From NCBI GenBank assembly GCA_037074705.1, contig JAYJMR010000018.1:62001-126000 (forward strand): DNA of 64,000 bases, in the 5' to 3' direction. This DNA is from Zhengitettix transpicula (taxonomy: Eukaryota; Arthropoda; Insecta; Orthoptera; Tetrigidae). The stretch's first letter is position 1; each line of letters opens with the position of its first letter. This document shows positions 42,375-56,750 of the stretch, in pieces. The notes beneath the pieces were generated by a model, which ran no database searches, was not told where the DNA came from, and was given only the letters and a program-made list of their open reading frames with translations. Made by a program: the position numbers and the translations under genes.

Positions 42375-42525
42375 ATCTGTTCTTATCAGCTTAATATCTG
42401 ATACGTGGTGCATCGCACCACCAGAATATTAAACTCATTTTTGGAAAATGACGGAGTGTTAGGAGCTTGCTCCACATCTGTCACGGGTTGGCCCGGCTTT
42501 GCAGTATCGCCGGGATCGGCCCACC
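42375..42525 (+). pseudogene. U2: U2 snRNA copy 17, 3' fragment
   Basis: U2 nt 39-189, unchanged. The following spacer has private changes at 42953 (T to A) and near 43452 (T to C). Confidence 0.97.
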
Positions 42526-43915
42526 TTATTGAAATTCAAACAAAGAAAGAAGTTTAACATTCTGACGTATCAAATATTGAGTTGGAAGGCAGGTAAATTT
42601 TGAAATAACTGCGATTTCGCATCCAGTACAGGATTCACCTCTCTCGGCAATCATCTTCTCGCAGGCAGGACCGGGCACCAGCGAGTACAAGTAATTTTCC
42701 GGGAGAAGCCGTTGTCCGTGGCCACCAGCTGGACCACGCTCCCTATATATCTTTTGTATTTCGCGAACGTCGTCGTCGCCGCCGCACGCACGCACGCAAG
42801 TACGATAGGATAACGCGCCTTTTACGAATATGTATCTGATACATATGTATTCAAAACATCGTACTTTTTTCCGCTCATTTCTTTCGGCTCAAAGGAAGTG
42901 TAATTAATATTCGTTGTTGACGGAAACTGCGTAGCTATATTGAAAACAGGGGTACGTTGCCGTTAAAGCCTCTTTTAATTCTGTCACTTTCCCATAAATC
43001 TATCTCGGTTTTATTATAATTTAGACGTAAAATACCGACGTCTGGATTTCGATATACATTTATAAACAATGTATGCAATATACGTTTATTCCACCTAGCA
43101 GAGCGCCTCTTGGGCGGCCATCGCAAAACACGACTGCCCGTTGTAATCTACGAACGTCTTCCTCGCCGCCGCACGCACGCAGCATAGCTGTTGCAAGCGA
43201 ACATTAGTAAAAACTTACAAATTAATATTCCGCGGATCGAATTATTTTATAATTTTAATTTCTTCTCAACTAAACTTTCTTTACATGTATATATTAAAAA
43301 AAATTTTTTTTTTTTTTTTTTTTTTTCCCACCATTTTTTTACTTCTATATATATATTTAAATAAATAAATATATATTTAAAAAATGGGGAAAATTTTTAA
43401 ATGTCGCGTACATGTGAGCGCGTACTGTTTAAAGACAAATATTAACTTTGTTCACAAAGACCGCGTAACAATGGAAACGTCAACGTGAAAAAATTGTAAC
43501 CGTTATCAATTCCACTTAATTCGCACCGAACTCTGACTGTCTATTTGTTTCTTAGACAACGTCATTTCTTTTTTGCTCAATTTGACGGAACTCGTGTGTT
43601 TACGTGAGGAATTTAATTTTTTTCTCTTACATTTACGTATCACCCTGCAGCGAGTGCAGGTAAGTGCCGCTAGGTGGGGACGTACTGTAACAATAAAACT
43701 GTTGATACATTTCAAATATTTTTATCTTTGAAGCCAATTGTTTCCTTTCCCGCGATATTTAAGCATTCGACGGTTGACCTCACTTTCCGATCAGGATTTC
43801 AGGCGTTTCGCGGGGACCGCGTGTTTCGACGTATTGCCGCAGAAACATTTAACAATGCTCCCCGTTGATTACAATGGTGTCCGGAATAAAAGACCGTCCC
43901 GATCGAGGAATCTTT

Positions 43916-44104
43916 ATCGCTTCTCGGCCTTTTGGCTAAGATCAAAGTGTAGTATCTGTTCTTATCAGCTTAATATCTGATACGTGGTGCATCGCACCAC
44001 CAGAATATTAAACTCATTTTTGGAAAATGACGGAGTGTTAGGAGCTTGCTCCACATCTGTCACGGGTTGGCCCGGCTTTGCAGTATCGCCGGGATCGGCC
44101 CACC
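43916..44104 (+). ncRNA. U2: U2 snRNA gene, copy 18
   Basis: Complete 189-nt copy, the first intact gene after element 3. No difference from copy 1 seen by eye. Confidence 0.97.
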
Positions 44105-45495
44105 TTATTGAAATTCAAACAAAGAAAGAAGTTTAACATTCTGACGTATCAAATATTGAGTTGGAAGGCAGGTAAATTTTGAAATAACTGCGATTTCGCA
44201 TCCAGTACAGGATTCACCTCTCTCGGCAATCATCTTCTCGCAGGCAGGACCGGGCACCAGCGAGTACAAGTAATTTTCCGGGAGAAGCCGTTGTCCGTGG
44301 CCACCAGCTGGACCACGCTCCCTATATATCTTTTGTATTTCGCGAACGTCGTCGTCGCCGCCGCACGCACGCACGCAAGTACGATAGGATAACGCGCCTT
44401 TTACGAATATGTATCTGATACATATGTATTCAAAACATCGTACTTTTTTCCGCTCATTTCTTTCGGCTCAAAGGAAGTGTAATTAATATTCGTTGTTGAC
44501 GGAAACTGCGTAGCTATATTGAAAACAGGGGTTCGTTGCCGTTAAAGCCTCTTTTAATTCTGTCACTTTCCCATAAATCTATCTCGGTTTTATTATAATT
44601 TAGACGTAAAATACCGACGTCTGGATTTCGATATACATTTATAAACAATGTATGCAATATACGTTTATTCCACCTAGCAGAGCGCCTCTTGGGCGGCCAT
44701 CGCAAAACACGACTGCCCGTTGTAATCTACGAACGTCTTCCTCGCCGCCGCACGCACGCAGCATAGCTGTTGCAAGCGAACATTAGTAAAAACTTACAAA
44801 TTAATATTCCGCGGATCGAATTATTTTATAATTTTAATTTCTTCTCAACTAAACTTTCTTTACATGTATATATTAAAAAAAATTTTTTTTTTTTTTTTTT
44901 TTTTTTCCCACCATTTTTTTACTTCTATATATATATTTAAATAAATAAATATATATTTAAAAAATGGGGAAAATTTTTAAATGTCGCGTACATGTGAGCG
45001 CGTACTGTTTAAAGACAAATATTAACTTTGTTTACAAAGACCGCGTAACAATGGAAACGTCAACGTGAAAAAATTGTAACCGTTATCAATTCCACTTAAT
45101 TCGCACCGAACTCTGACTGTCTATTTGTTTCTTAGACAACGTCATTTCTTTTTTGCTCAATTTGACGGAACTCGTGTGTTTACGTGAGGAATTTAATTTT
45201 TTTCTCTTACATTTACGTATCACCCTGCAGCGAGTGCAGGTAAGTGCCGCTAGGTGGGGACGTACTGTAACAATAAAACTGTTGATACATTTCAAATATT
45301 TTTATCTTTGAAGCCAATTGTTTCCTTTCCCGCGATATTTAAGCATTCGACGGTTGACCTCACTTTCCGATCAGGATTTCAGGCGTTTCGCGGGGACCGC
45401 GTGTTTCGACGTATTGCCGCAGAAACATTTAACAATGCTCCCCGTTGATTACAATGGTGTCCGGAATAAAAGACCGTCCCGATCGAGGAATCTTT

Positions 45496-45684
45496 ATCGC
45501 TTCTCGGCCTTTTGGCTAAGATCAAAGTGTAGTATCTGTTCTTATCAGCTTAATATCTGATACGTGGTGCATCGCACCACCAGAATATTAAACTCATTTT
45601 TGGAAAATGACGGAGTGTTAGGAGCTTGCTCCACATCTGTCACGGGTTGGCCCGGCTTTGCAGTATCGCCGGGATCGGCCCACC
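45496..45684 (+). ncRNA. U2: U2 snRNA gene, copy 19
   Basis: Complete 189-nt copy, 1580 bp after the previous start. Its spacer has private changes near 46183 and 46243. Confidence 0.97.
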
Positions 45685-47076
45685 TTATTGAAATTCAAAC
45701 AAAGAAAGAAGTTTAACATTCTGACGTATCAAATATTGAGTTGGAAGGCAGGTAAATTTTGAAATAACTGCGATTTCGCATCCAGTACAGGATTCACCTC
45801 TCTCGGCAATCATCTTCTCGCAGGCAGGACCGGGCACCAGCGAGTACAAGTAATTTTCCGGGAGAAGCCGTTGTCCGTGGCCACCAGCTGGACCACGCTC
45901 CCTATATATCTTTTGTATTTCGCGAACGTCGTCGTCGCCGCCGCACGCACGCACGCAAGTACGATAGGATAACGCGCCTTTTACGAATATGTATCTGATA
46001 CATATGTATTCAAAACATCGTACTTTTTTCCGCTCATTTCTTTCGGCTCAAAGGAAGTGTAATTAATATTCGTTGTTGACGGAAACTGCGTAGCTATATT
46101 GAAAACAGGGGTTCGTTGCCGTTAAAGCCTCTTTTAATTCTGTCACTTTCCCATAAATCTATCTCGGTTTTATTATAATTTAAACGTAAAATACCGACGT
46201 CTGGATTTCGATATACATTTATAAACAATGTATGCAATATACCTTTATTCCACCTAGCAGAGCGCCTCTTGGGCGGCCATCGCAAAACACGACTGCCCGT
46301 TGTAATCTACGAACGTCTTCCTCGCCGCCGCACGCACGCAGCATAGCTGTTGCAAGCGAACATTAGTAAAAACTTACAAATTAATATTCCGCGGATCGAA
46401 TTATTTTATAATTTTAATTTCTTCTCAACTAAACTTTCTTTACATGTATATATTAAAAAAAATTTTTTTTTTTTTTTTTTTTTTTTTCCCACCATTTTTT
46501 TACTTCTATATATATATTTAAATAAATAAATATATATTTAAAAAATGGGGAAAATTTTTAAATGTCGCGTACATGTGAGCGCGTACTGTTTAAAGACAAA
46601 TATTAACTTTGTTTACAAAGACCGCGTAACAATGGAAACGTCAACGTGAAAAAATTGTAACCGTTATCAATTCCACTTAATTCGCACCGAACTCTGACTG
46701 TCTATTTGTTTCTTAGACAACGTCATTTCTTTTTTGCTCAATTTGACGGAACTCGTGTGTTTACGTGAGGAATTTAATTTTTTTCTCTTACATTTACGTA
46801 TCACCCTGCAGCGAGTGCAGGTAAGTGCCGCTAGGTGGGGACGTACTGTAACAATAAAACTGTTGATACATTTCAAATATTTTTATCTTTGAAGCCAATT
46901 GTTTCCTTTCCCGCGATATTTAAGCATTCGACGGTTGACCTCACTTTCCGATCAGGATTTCAGGCGTTTCGCGGGGACCGCGTGTTTCGACGTATTGCCG
47001 CAGAAACATTTAACAATGCTCCCCGTTGATTACAATGGTGTCCGGAATAAAAGACCGTCCCGATCGAGGAATCTTT

Positions 47077-47265
47077 ATCGCTTCTCGGCCTTTTGGCTAA
47101 GATCAAAGTGTAGTATCTGTTCTTATCAGCTTAATATCTGATACGTGGTGCATCGCACCACCAGAATATTAAACTCATTTTTGGAAAATGACGGAGTGTT
47201 AGGAGCTTGCTCCACATCTGTCACGGGTTGGCCCGGCTTTGCAGTATCGCCGGGATCGGCCCACC
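47077..47265 (+). ncRNA. U2: U2 snRNA gene, copy 20
   Basis: Complete 189-nt copy, 1581 bp after the previous start. No difference from copy 1 seen by eye. Confidence 0.97.
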
Positions 47266-48657
47266 TTATTGAAATTCAAACAAAGAAAGAAGTTTAACAT
47301 TCTGACGTATCAAATATTGAGTTGGAAGGCAGGTAAATTTTGAAATAACTGCGATTTCGCATCCAGTACAGGATTCACCTCTCTCGGCAATCATCTTCTC
47401 GCAGGCAGGACCGGGCACCAGCGAGTACAAGTAATTTTCCGGGAGAAGCCGTTGTCCGTGGCCACCAGCTGGACCACGCTCCCTATATATCTTTTGTATT
47501 TCGCGAACGTCGTCGTCGCCGCCGCACGCACGCACGCAAGTACGATAGGATAACGCGCCTTTTACGAATATGTATCTGATACATATGTATTCAAAACATC
47601 GTACTTTTTTCCGCTCATTTCTTTCGGCTCAAAGGAAGTGTAATTAATATTCGTTGTTGACGGAAACTGCGTAGCTATATTGAAAACAGGGGTTCGTTGC
47701 CGTTAAAGCCTCTTTTAATTCTGTCACTTTCCCATAAATCTATCTCGGTTTTATTATAATTTAGACGTAAAATACCGACGTCTGGATTTCGATATACATT
47801 TATAAACAATGTATGCAATATACGTTTATTCCACCTAGCAGAGCGCCTCTTGGGCGGCCATCGCAAAACACGACTGCCCGTTGTAATCTACGAACGTCTT
47901 CCTCGCCGCCGCACGCACGCAGCATAGCTGTTGCAAGCGAACATTAGTAAAAACTTACAAATTAATATTCCGCGGATCGAATTATTTTATAATTTTAATT
48001 TCTTCTCAACTAAACTTTCTTTACATGTATATATTAAAAAAAATTTTTTTTTTTTTTTTTTTTTTTTTCCCACCATTTTTTTACTTCTATATATATATTT
48101 AAATAAATAAATATATATTTAAAAAATGGGGAAAATTTTTAAATGTCGCGTACATGTGAGCGCGTACTGTTTAAAGACAAATATTAACTTTGTTTACAAA
48201 GACCGCGTAACAATGGAAACGTCAACGTGAAAAAATTGTAACCGTTATCAATTCCACTTAATTCGCACCGAACTCTGACTGTCTATTTGTTTCTTAGACA
48301 ACGTCATTTCTTTTTTGCTCAATTTGACGGAACTCGTGTGTTTACGTGAGGAATTTAATTTTTTTCTCTTACATTTACGTATCACCCTGCAGCGAGTGCA
48401 GGTAAGTGCCGCTAGGTGGGGACGTACTGTAACAATAAAACTGTTGATACATTTCAAATATTTTTATCTTTGAAGCCAATTGTTTCCTTTCCCGCGATAT
48501 TTAAGCATTCGACGGTTGACCTCACTTTCCGATCAGGATTTCAGGCGTTTCGCGGGGACCGCGTGTTTCGACGTATTGCCGCAGAAACATTTAACAATGC
48601 TCCCCGTTGATTACAATGGTGTCCGGAATAAAAGACCGTCCCGATCGAGGAATCTTT

Positions 48658-48846
48658 ATCGCTTCTCGGCCTTTTGGCTAAGATCAAAGTGTAGTATCTG
48701 TTCTTATCAGCTTAATATCTGATACGTGGTGCATCGCACCACCAGAATATTAAACTCATTTTTGGAAAATGACGGAGTGTTAGGAGCTTGCTCCACATCT
48801 GTCACGGGTTGGCCCGGCTTTGCAGTATCGCCGGGATCGGCCCACC
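48658..48846 (+). ncRNA. U2: U2 snRNA gene, copy 21
   Basis: Complete 189-nt copy, 1581 bp after the previous start. No difference from copy 1 seen by eye. Confidence 0.97.
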
Positions 48847-50238
48847 TTATTGAAATTCAAACAAAGAAAGAAGTTTAACATTCTGACGTATCAAATATTG
48901 AGTTGGAAGGCAGGTAAATTTTGAAATAACTGCGATTTCGCATCCAGTACAGGATTCACCTCTCTCGGCAATCATCTTCTCGCAGGCAGGACCGGGCACC
49001 AGCGAGTACAAGTAATTTTCCGGGAGAAGCCGTTGTCCGTGGCCACCAGCTGGACCACGCTCCCTATATATCTTTTGTATTTCGCGAACGTCGTCGTCGC
49101 CGCCGCACGCACGCACGCAAGTACGATAGGATAACGCGCCTTTTACGAATATGTATCTGATACATATGTATTCAAAACATCGTACTTTTTTCCGCTCATT
49201 TCTTTCGGCTCAAAGGAAGTGTAATTAATATTCGTTGTTGACGGAAACTGCGTAGCTATATTGAAAACAGGGGTTCGTTGCCGTTAAAGCCTCTTTTAAT
49301 TCTGTCACTTTCCCATAAATCTATCTCGGTTTTATTATAATTTAGACGTAAAATACCGACGTCTGGATTTCGATATACATTTATAAACAATGTATGCAAT
49401 ATACGTTTATTCCACCTAGCAGAGCGCCTCTTGGGCGGCCATCGCAAAACACGACTGCCCGTTGTAATCTACGAACGTCTTCCTCGCCGCCGCACGCACG
49501 CAGCATAGCTGTTGCAAGCGAACATTAGTAAAAACTTACAAATTAATATTCCGCGGATCGAATTATTTTATAATTTTAATTTCTTCTCAACTAAACTTTC
49601 TTTACATGTATATATTAAAAAAAATTTTTTTTTTTTTTTTTTTTTTTTTCCCACCATTTTTTTACTTCTATATATATATTTAAATAAATAAATATATATT
49701 TAAAAAATGGGGAAAATTTTTAAATGTCGCGTACATGTGAGCGCGTACTGTTTAAAGACAAATATTAACTTTGTTTACAAAGACCGCGTAACAATGGAAA
49801 CGTCAACGTGAAAAAATTGTAACCGTTATCAATTCCACTTAATTCGCACCGAACTCTGACTGTCTATTTGTTTCTTAGACAACGTCATTTCTTTTTTGCT
49901 CAATTTGACGGAACTCGTGTGTTTACGTGAGGAATTTAATTTTTTTCTCTTACATTTACGTATCACCCTGCAGCGAGTGCAGGTAAGTGCCGCTAGGTGG
50001 GGACGTACTGTAACAATAAAACTGTTGATACATTTCAAATATTTTTATCTTTGAAGCCAATTGTTTCCTTTCCCGCGATATTTAAGCATTCGACGGTTGA
50101 CCTCACTTTCCGATCAGGATTTCAGGCGTTTCGCGGGGACCGCGTGTTTCGACGTATTGCCGCAGAAACATTTAACAATGCTCCCCGTTGATTACAATGG
50201 TGTCCGGAATAAAAGACCGTCCCGATCGAGGAATCTTT

Positions 50239-50427
50239 ATCGCTTCTCGGCCTTTTGGCTAAGATCAAAGTGTAGTATCTGTTCTTATCAGCTTAATATC
50301 TGATACGTGGTGCATCGCACCACCAGAATATTAAACTCATTTTTGGAAAATGACGGAGTGTTAGGAGCTTGCTCCACATCTGTCACGGGTTGGCCCGGCT
50401 TTGCAGTATCGCCGGGATCGGCCCACC
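50239..50427 (+). ncRNA. U2: U2 snRNA gene, copy 22
   Basis: Complete 189-nt copy, 1581 bp after the previous start. Its downstream spacer has a private T to A near 51470. Confidence 0.97.
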
Positions 50428-51819
50428 TTATTGAAATTCAAACAAAGAAAGAAGTTTAACATTCTGACGTATCAAATATTGAGTTGGAAGGCAGGTAAAT
50501 TTTGAAATAACTGCGATTTCGCATCCAGTACAGGATTCACCTCTCTCGGCAATCATCTTCTCGCAGGCAGGACCGGGCACCAGCGAGTACAAGTAATTTT
50601 CCGGGAGAAGCCGTTGTCCGTGGCCACCAGCTGGACCACGCTCCCTATATATCTTTTGTATTTCGCGAACGTCGTCGTCGCCGCCGCACGCACGCACGCA
50701 AGTACGATAGGATAACGCGCCTTTTACGAATATGTATCTGATACATATGTATTCAAAACATCGTACTTTTTTCCGCTCATTTCTTTCGGCTCAAAGGAAG
50801 TGTAATTAATATTCGTTGTTGACGGAAACTGCGTAGCTATATTGAAAACAGGGGTTCGTTGCCGTTAAAGCCTCTTTTAATTCTGTCACTTTCCCATAAA
50901 TCTATCTCGGTTTTATTATAATTTAGACGTAAAATACCGACGTCTGGATTTCGATATACATTTATAAACAATGTATGCAATATACGTTTATTCCACCTAG
51001 CAGAGCGCCTCTTGGGCGGCCATCGCAAAACACGACTGCCCGTTGTAATCTACGAACGTCTTCCTCGCCGCCGCACGCACGCAGCATAGCTGTTGCAAGC
51101 GAACATTAGTAAAAACTTACAAATTAATATTCCGCGGATCGAATTATTTTATAATTTTAATTTCTTCTCAACTAAACTTTCTTTACATGTATATATTAAA
51201 AAAAATTTTTTTTTTTTTTTTTTTTTTTTTCCCACCATTTTTTTACTTCTATATATATATTTAAATAAATAAATATATATTTAAAAAATGGGGAAAATTT
51301 TTAAATGTCGCGTACATGTGAGCGCGTACTGTTTAAAGACAAATATTAACTTTGTTTACAAAGACCGCGTAACAATGGAAACGTCAACGTGAAAAAATTG
51401 TAACCGTTATCAATTCCACTTAATTCGCACCGAACTCTGACTGTCTATTTGTTTCTTAGACAACGTCATATCTTTTTTGCTCAATTTGACGGAACTCGTG
51501 TGTTTACGTGAGGAATTTAATTTTTTTCTCTTACATTTACGTATCACCCTGCAGCGAGTGCAGGTAAGTGCCGCTAGGTGGGGACGTACTGTAACAATAA
51601 AACTGTTGATACATTTCAAATATTTTTATCTTTGAAGCCAATTGTTTCCTTTCCCGCGATATTTAAGCATTCGACGGTTGACCTCACTTTCCGATCAGGA
51701 TTTCAGGCGTTTCGCGGGGACCGCGTGTTTCGACGTATTGCCGCAGAAACATTTAACAATGCTCCCCGTTGATTACAATGGTGTCCGGAATAAAAGACCG
51801 TCCCGATCGAGGAATCTTT

Positions 51820-52008
51820 ATCGCTTCTCGGCCTTTTGGCTAAGATCAAAGTGTAGTATCTGTTCTTATCAGCTTAATATCTGATACGTGGTGCATCGCA
51901 CCACCAGAATATTAAACTCATTTTTGGAAAATGACGGAGTGTTAGGAGCTTGCTCCACATCTGTCACGGGTTGGCCCGGCTTTGCAGTATCGCCGGGATC
52001 GGCCCACC
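51820..52008 (+). ncRNA. U2: U2 snRNA gene, copy 23
   Basis: Complete 189-nt copy, 1581 bp after the previous start. No difference from copy 1 seen by eye. Confidence 0.97.
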
Positions 52009-53400
52009 TTATTGAAATTCAAACAAAGAAAGAAGTTTAACATTCTGACGTATCAAATATTGAGTTGGAAGGCAGGTAAATTTTGAAATAACTGCGATTT
52101 CGCATCCAGTACAGGATTCACCTCTCTCGGCAATCATCTTCTCGCAGGCAGGACCGGGCACCAGCGAGTACAAGTAATTTTCCGGGAGAAGCCGTTGTCC
52201 GTGGCCACCAGCTGGACCACGCTCCCTATATATCTTTTGTATTTCGCGAACGTCGTCGTCGCCGCCGCACGCACGCACGCAAGTACGATAGGATAACGCG
52301 CCTTTTACGAATATGTATCTGATACATATGTATTCAAAACATCGTACTTTTTTCCGCTCATTTCTTTCGGCTCAAAGGAAGTGTAATTAATATTCGTTGT
52401 TGACGGAAACTGCGTAGCTATATTGAAAACAGGGGTTCGTTGCCGTTAAAGCCTCTTTTAATTCTGTCACTTTCCCATAAATCTATCTCGGTTTTATTAT
52501 AATTTAGACGTAAAATACCGACGTCTGGATTTCGATATACATTTATAAACAATGTATGCAATATACGTTTATTCCACCTAGCAGAGCGCCTCTTGGGCGG
52601 CCATCGCAAAACACGACTGCCCGTTGTAATCTACGAACGTCTTCCTCGCCGCCGCACGCACGCAGCATAGCTGTTGCAAGCGAACATTAGTAAAAACTTA
52701 CAAATTAATATTCCGCGGATCGAATTATTTTATAATTTTAATTTCTTCTCAACTAAACTTTCTTTACATGTATATATTAAAAAAAATTTTTTTTTTTTTT
52801 TTTTTTTTTTTCCCACCATTTTTTTACTTCTATATATATATTTAAATAAATAAATATATATTTAAAAAATGGGGAAAATTTTTAAATGTCGCGTACATGT
52901 GAGCGCGTACTGTTTAAAGACAAATATTAACTTTGTTTACAAAGACCGCGTAACAATGGAAACGTCAACGTGAAAAAATTGTAACCGTTATCAATTCCAC
53001 TTAATTCGCACCGAACTCTGACTGTCTATTTGTTTCTTAGACAACGTCATTTCTTTTTTGCTCAATTTGACGGAACTCGTGTGTTTACGTGAGGAATTTA
53101 ATTTTTTTCTCTTACATTTACGTATCACCCTGCAGCGAGTGCAGGTAAGTGCCGCTAGGTGGGGACGTACTGTAACAATAAAACTGTTGATACATTTCAA
53201 ATATTTTTATCTTTGAAGCCAATTGTTTCCTTTCCCGCGATATTTAAGCATTCGACGGTTGACCTCACTTTCCGATCAGGATTTCAGGCGTTTCGCGGGG
53301 ACCGCGTGTTTCGACGTATTGCCGCAGAAACATTTAACAATGCTCCCCGTTGATTACAATGGTGTCCGGAATAAAAGACCGTCCCGATCGAGGAATCTTT

Positions 53401-53589
53401 ATCGCTTCTCGGCCTTTTGGCTAAGATCAAAGTGTAGTATCTGTTCTTATCAGCTTAATATCTGATACGTGGTGCATCGCACCACCAGAATATTAAACTC
53501 ATTTTTGGAAAATGACGGAGTGTTAGGAGCTTGCTCCACATCTGTCACGGGTTGGCCCGGCTTTGCAGTATCGCCGGGATCGGCCCACC
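53401..53589 (+). ncRNA. U2: U2 snRNA gene, copy 24
   Basis: Complete 189-nt copy, 1581 bp after the previous start. No difference from copy 1 seen by eye. Confidence 0.97.
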
Positions 53590-54979
53590 TTATTGAAATT
53601 CAAACAAAGAAAGAAGTTTAACATTCTGACGTATCAAATATTGAGTTGGAAGGCAGGTAAATTTTGAAATAACTGCGATTTCGCATCCAGTACAGGATTC
53701 ACCTCTCTCGGCAATCATCTTCTCGCAGGCAGGACCGGGCACCAGCGAGTACAAGTAATTTTCCGGGAGAAGCCGTTGTCCGTGGCCACCAGCTGGACCA
53801 CGCTCCCTATATATCTTTTGTATTTCGCGAACGTCGTCGTCGCCGCCGCACGCACGCACGCAAGTACGATAGGATAACGCGCCTTTTACGAATATGTATC
53901 TGATACATATGTATTCAAAACATCGTACTTTTTTCCGCTCATTTCTTTCGGCTCAAAGGAAGTGTAATTAATATTCGTTGTTGACGGAAACTGCGTAGCT
54001 ATATTGAAAACAGGGGTTCGTTGCCGTTAAAGCCTCTTTTAATTCTGTCACTTTCCCATAAATCTATCTCGGTTTTATTATAATTTAGACGTAAAATACC
54101 GACGTCTGGATTTCGATATACATTTATAAACAATGTATGCAATATACGTTTATTCCACCTAGCAGAGCGCCTCTTGGGCGGCCATCGCAAAACACGACTG
54201 CCCGTTGTAATCTACGAACGTCTTCCTCGCCGCCGCACGCACGCAGCATAGCTGTTGCAAGCGAACATTAGTAAAAACTTACAAATTAATATTCCGCGGA
54301 TCGAATTATTTTATAATTTTAATTTCTTCTCAACTAAACTTTCTTTACATGTATATATTAAAAAAAATTTTTTTTTTTTTTTTTTTTTTTCCCACCATTT
54401 TTTTACTTCTATATATATATTTAAATAAATAAATATATATTTAAAAAATGGGGAAAATTTTTAAATGTCGCGTACATGTGAGCGCGTACTGTTTAAAGAC
54501 AAATATTAACTTTGTTTACAAAGACCGCGTAACAATGGAAACGTCAACGTGAAAAAATTGTAACCGTTATCAATTCCACTTAATTCGCACCGAACTCTGA
54601 CTGTCTATTTGTTTCTTAGACAACGTCATTTCTTTTTTGCTCAATTTGACGGAACTCGTGTGTTTACGTGAGGAATTTAATTTTTTTCTCTTACATTTAC
54701 GTATCACCCTGCAGCGAGTGCAGGTAAGTGCCGCTAGGTGGGGACGTACTGTAACAATAAAACTGTTGATACATTTCAAATATTTTTATCTTTGAAGCCA
54801 ATTGTTTCCTTTCCCGCGATATTTAAGCATTCGACGGTTGACCTCACTTTCCGATCAGGATTTCAGGCGTTTCGCGGGGACCGCGTGTTTCGACGTATTG
54901 CCGCAGAAACATTTAACAATGCTCCCCGTTGATTACAATGGTGTCCGGAATAAAAGACCGTCCCGATCGAGGAATCTTT

Positions 54980-55168
54980 ATCGCTTCTCGGCCTTTTGGC
55001 TAAGATCAAAGTGTAGTATCTGTTCTTATCAGCTTAATATCTGATACGTGGTGCATCGCACCACCAGAATATTAAACTCATTTTTGGAAAATGACGGAGT
55101 GTTAGGAGCTTGCTCCACATCTGTCACGGGTTGGCCCGGCTTTGCAGTATCGCCGGGATCGGCCCACC
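54980..55168 (+). ncRNA. U2: U2 snRNA gene, copy 25
   Basis: Complete 189-nt copy, 1579 bp after the previous start (short poly(T) of 23). No difference from copy 1 seen by eye. Confidence 0.97.
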
Positions 55169-56561
55169 TTATTGAAATTCAAACAAAGAAAGAAGTTTAA
55201 CATTCTGACGTATCAAATATTGAGTTGGAAGGCAGGTAAATTTTGAAATAACTGCGATTTCGCATCCAGTACAGGATTCACCTCTCTCGGCAATCATCTT
55301 CTCGCAGGCAGGACCGGGCACCAGCGAGTACAAGTAATTTTCCGGGAGAAGCCGTTGTCCGTGGCCACCAGCTGGACCACGCTCCCTATATATCTTTTGT
55401 ATTTCGCGAACGTCGTCGTCGCCGCCGCACGCACGCACGCAAGTACGATAGGATAACGCGCCTTTTACGAATATGTATCTGATACATATGTATTCAAAAC
55501 ATCGTACTTTTTTCCGCTCATTTCTTTCGGCTCAAAGGAAGTGTAATTAATATTCGTTGTTGACGGAAACTGCGTAGCTATATTGAAAACAGGGGTTCGT
55601 TGCCGTTAAAGCCTCTTTTAATTCTGTCACTTTCCCATAAATCTATCTCGGTTTTATTATAATTTAGACGTAAAATACCGACGTCTGGATTTCGATATAC
55701 ATTTATAAACAATGTATGCAATATACGTTTATTCCACCTAGCAGAGCGCCTCTTGGGCGGCCATCGCAAAACACGACTGCCCGTTGTAATCTACGAACGT
55801 CTTCCTCGCCGCCGCACGCACGCAGCATAGCTGTTGCAAGCGAACATTAGTAAAAACTTACAAATTAATATTCCGCGGATCGAATTATTTTATAATTTTA
55901 ATTTCTTCTCAACTAAACTTTCTTTACATGTATATATTAAAAAAAATTTTTTTTTTTTTTTTTTTTTTTTTTCCCACCATTTTTTTACTTCTATATATAT
56001 ATTTAAATAAATAAATATATATTTAAAAAATGGGGAAAATTTTTAAATGTCGCGTACATGTGAGCGCGTACTGTTTAAAGACAAATATTAACTTTGTTTA
56101 CAAAGACCGCGTAACAATGGAAACGTCAACGTGAAAAAATTGTAACCGTTATCAATTCCACTTAATTCGCACCGAACTCTGACTGTCTATTTGTTTCTTA
56201 GACAACGTCATTTCTTTTTTGCTCAATTTGACGGAACTCGTGTGTTTACGTGAGGAATTTAATTTTTTTCTCTTACATTTACGTATCACCCTGCAGCGAG
56301 TGCAGGTAAGTGCCGCTAGGTGGGGACGTACTGTAACAATAAAACTGTTGATACATTTCAAATATTTTTATCTTTGAAGCCAATTGTTTCCTTTCCCGCG
56401 ATATTTAAGCATTCGACGGTTGACCTCACTTTCCGATCAGGATTTCAGGCGTTTCGCGGGGACCGCGTGTTTCGACGTATTGCCGCAGAAACATTTAACA
56501 ATGCTCCCCGTTGATTACAATGGTGTCCGGAATAAAAGACCGTCCCGATCGAGGAATCTTT

Positions 56562-56750
56562 ATCGCTTCTCGGCCTTTTGGCTAAGATCAAAGTGTAGTA
56601 TCTGTTCTTATCAGCTTAATATCTGATACGTGGTGCATCGCACCACCAGAATATTAAACTCATTTTTGGAAAATGACGGAGTGTTAGGAGCTTGCTCCAC
56701 ATCTGTCACGGGTTGGCCCGGCTTTGCAGTATCGCCGGGATCGGCCCACC
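56562..56750 (+). ncRNA. U2: U2 snRNA gene, copy 26
   Basis: Complete 189-nt copy, 1582 bp after the previous start (poly(T) of 26). No difference from copy 1 seen by eye. Confidence 0.97.
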
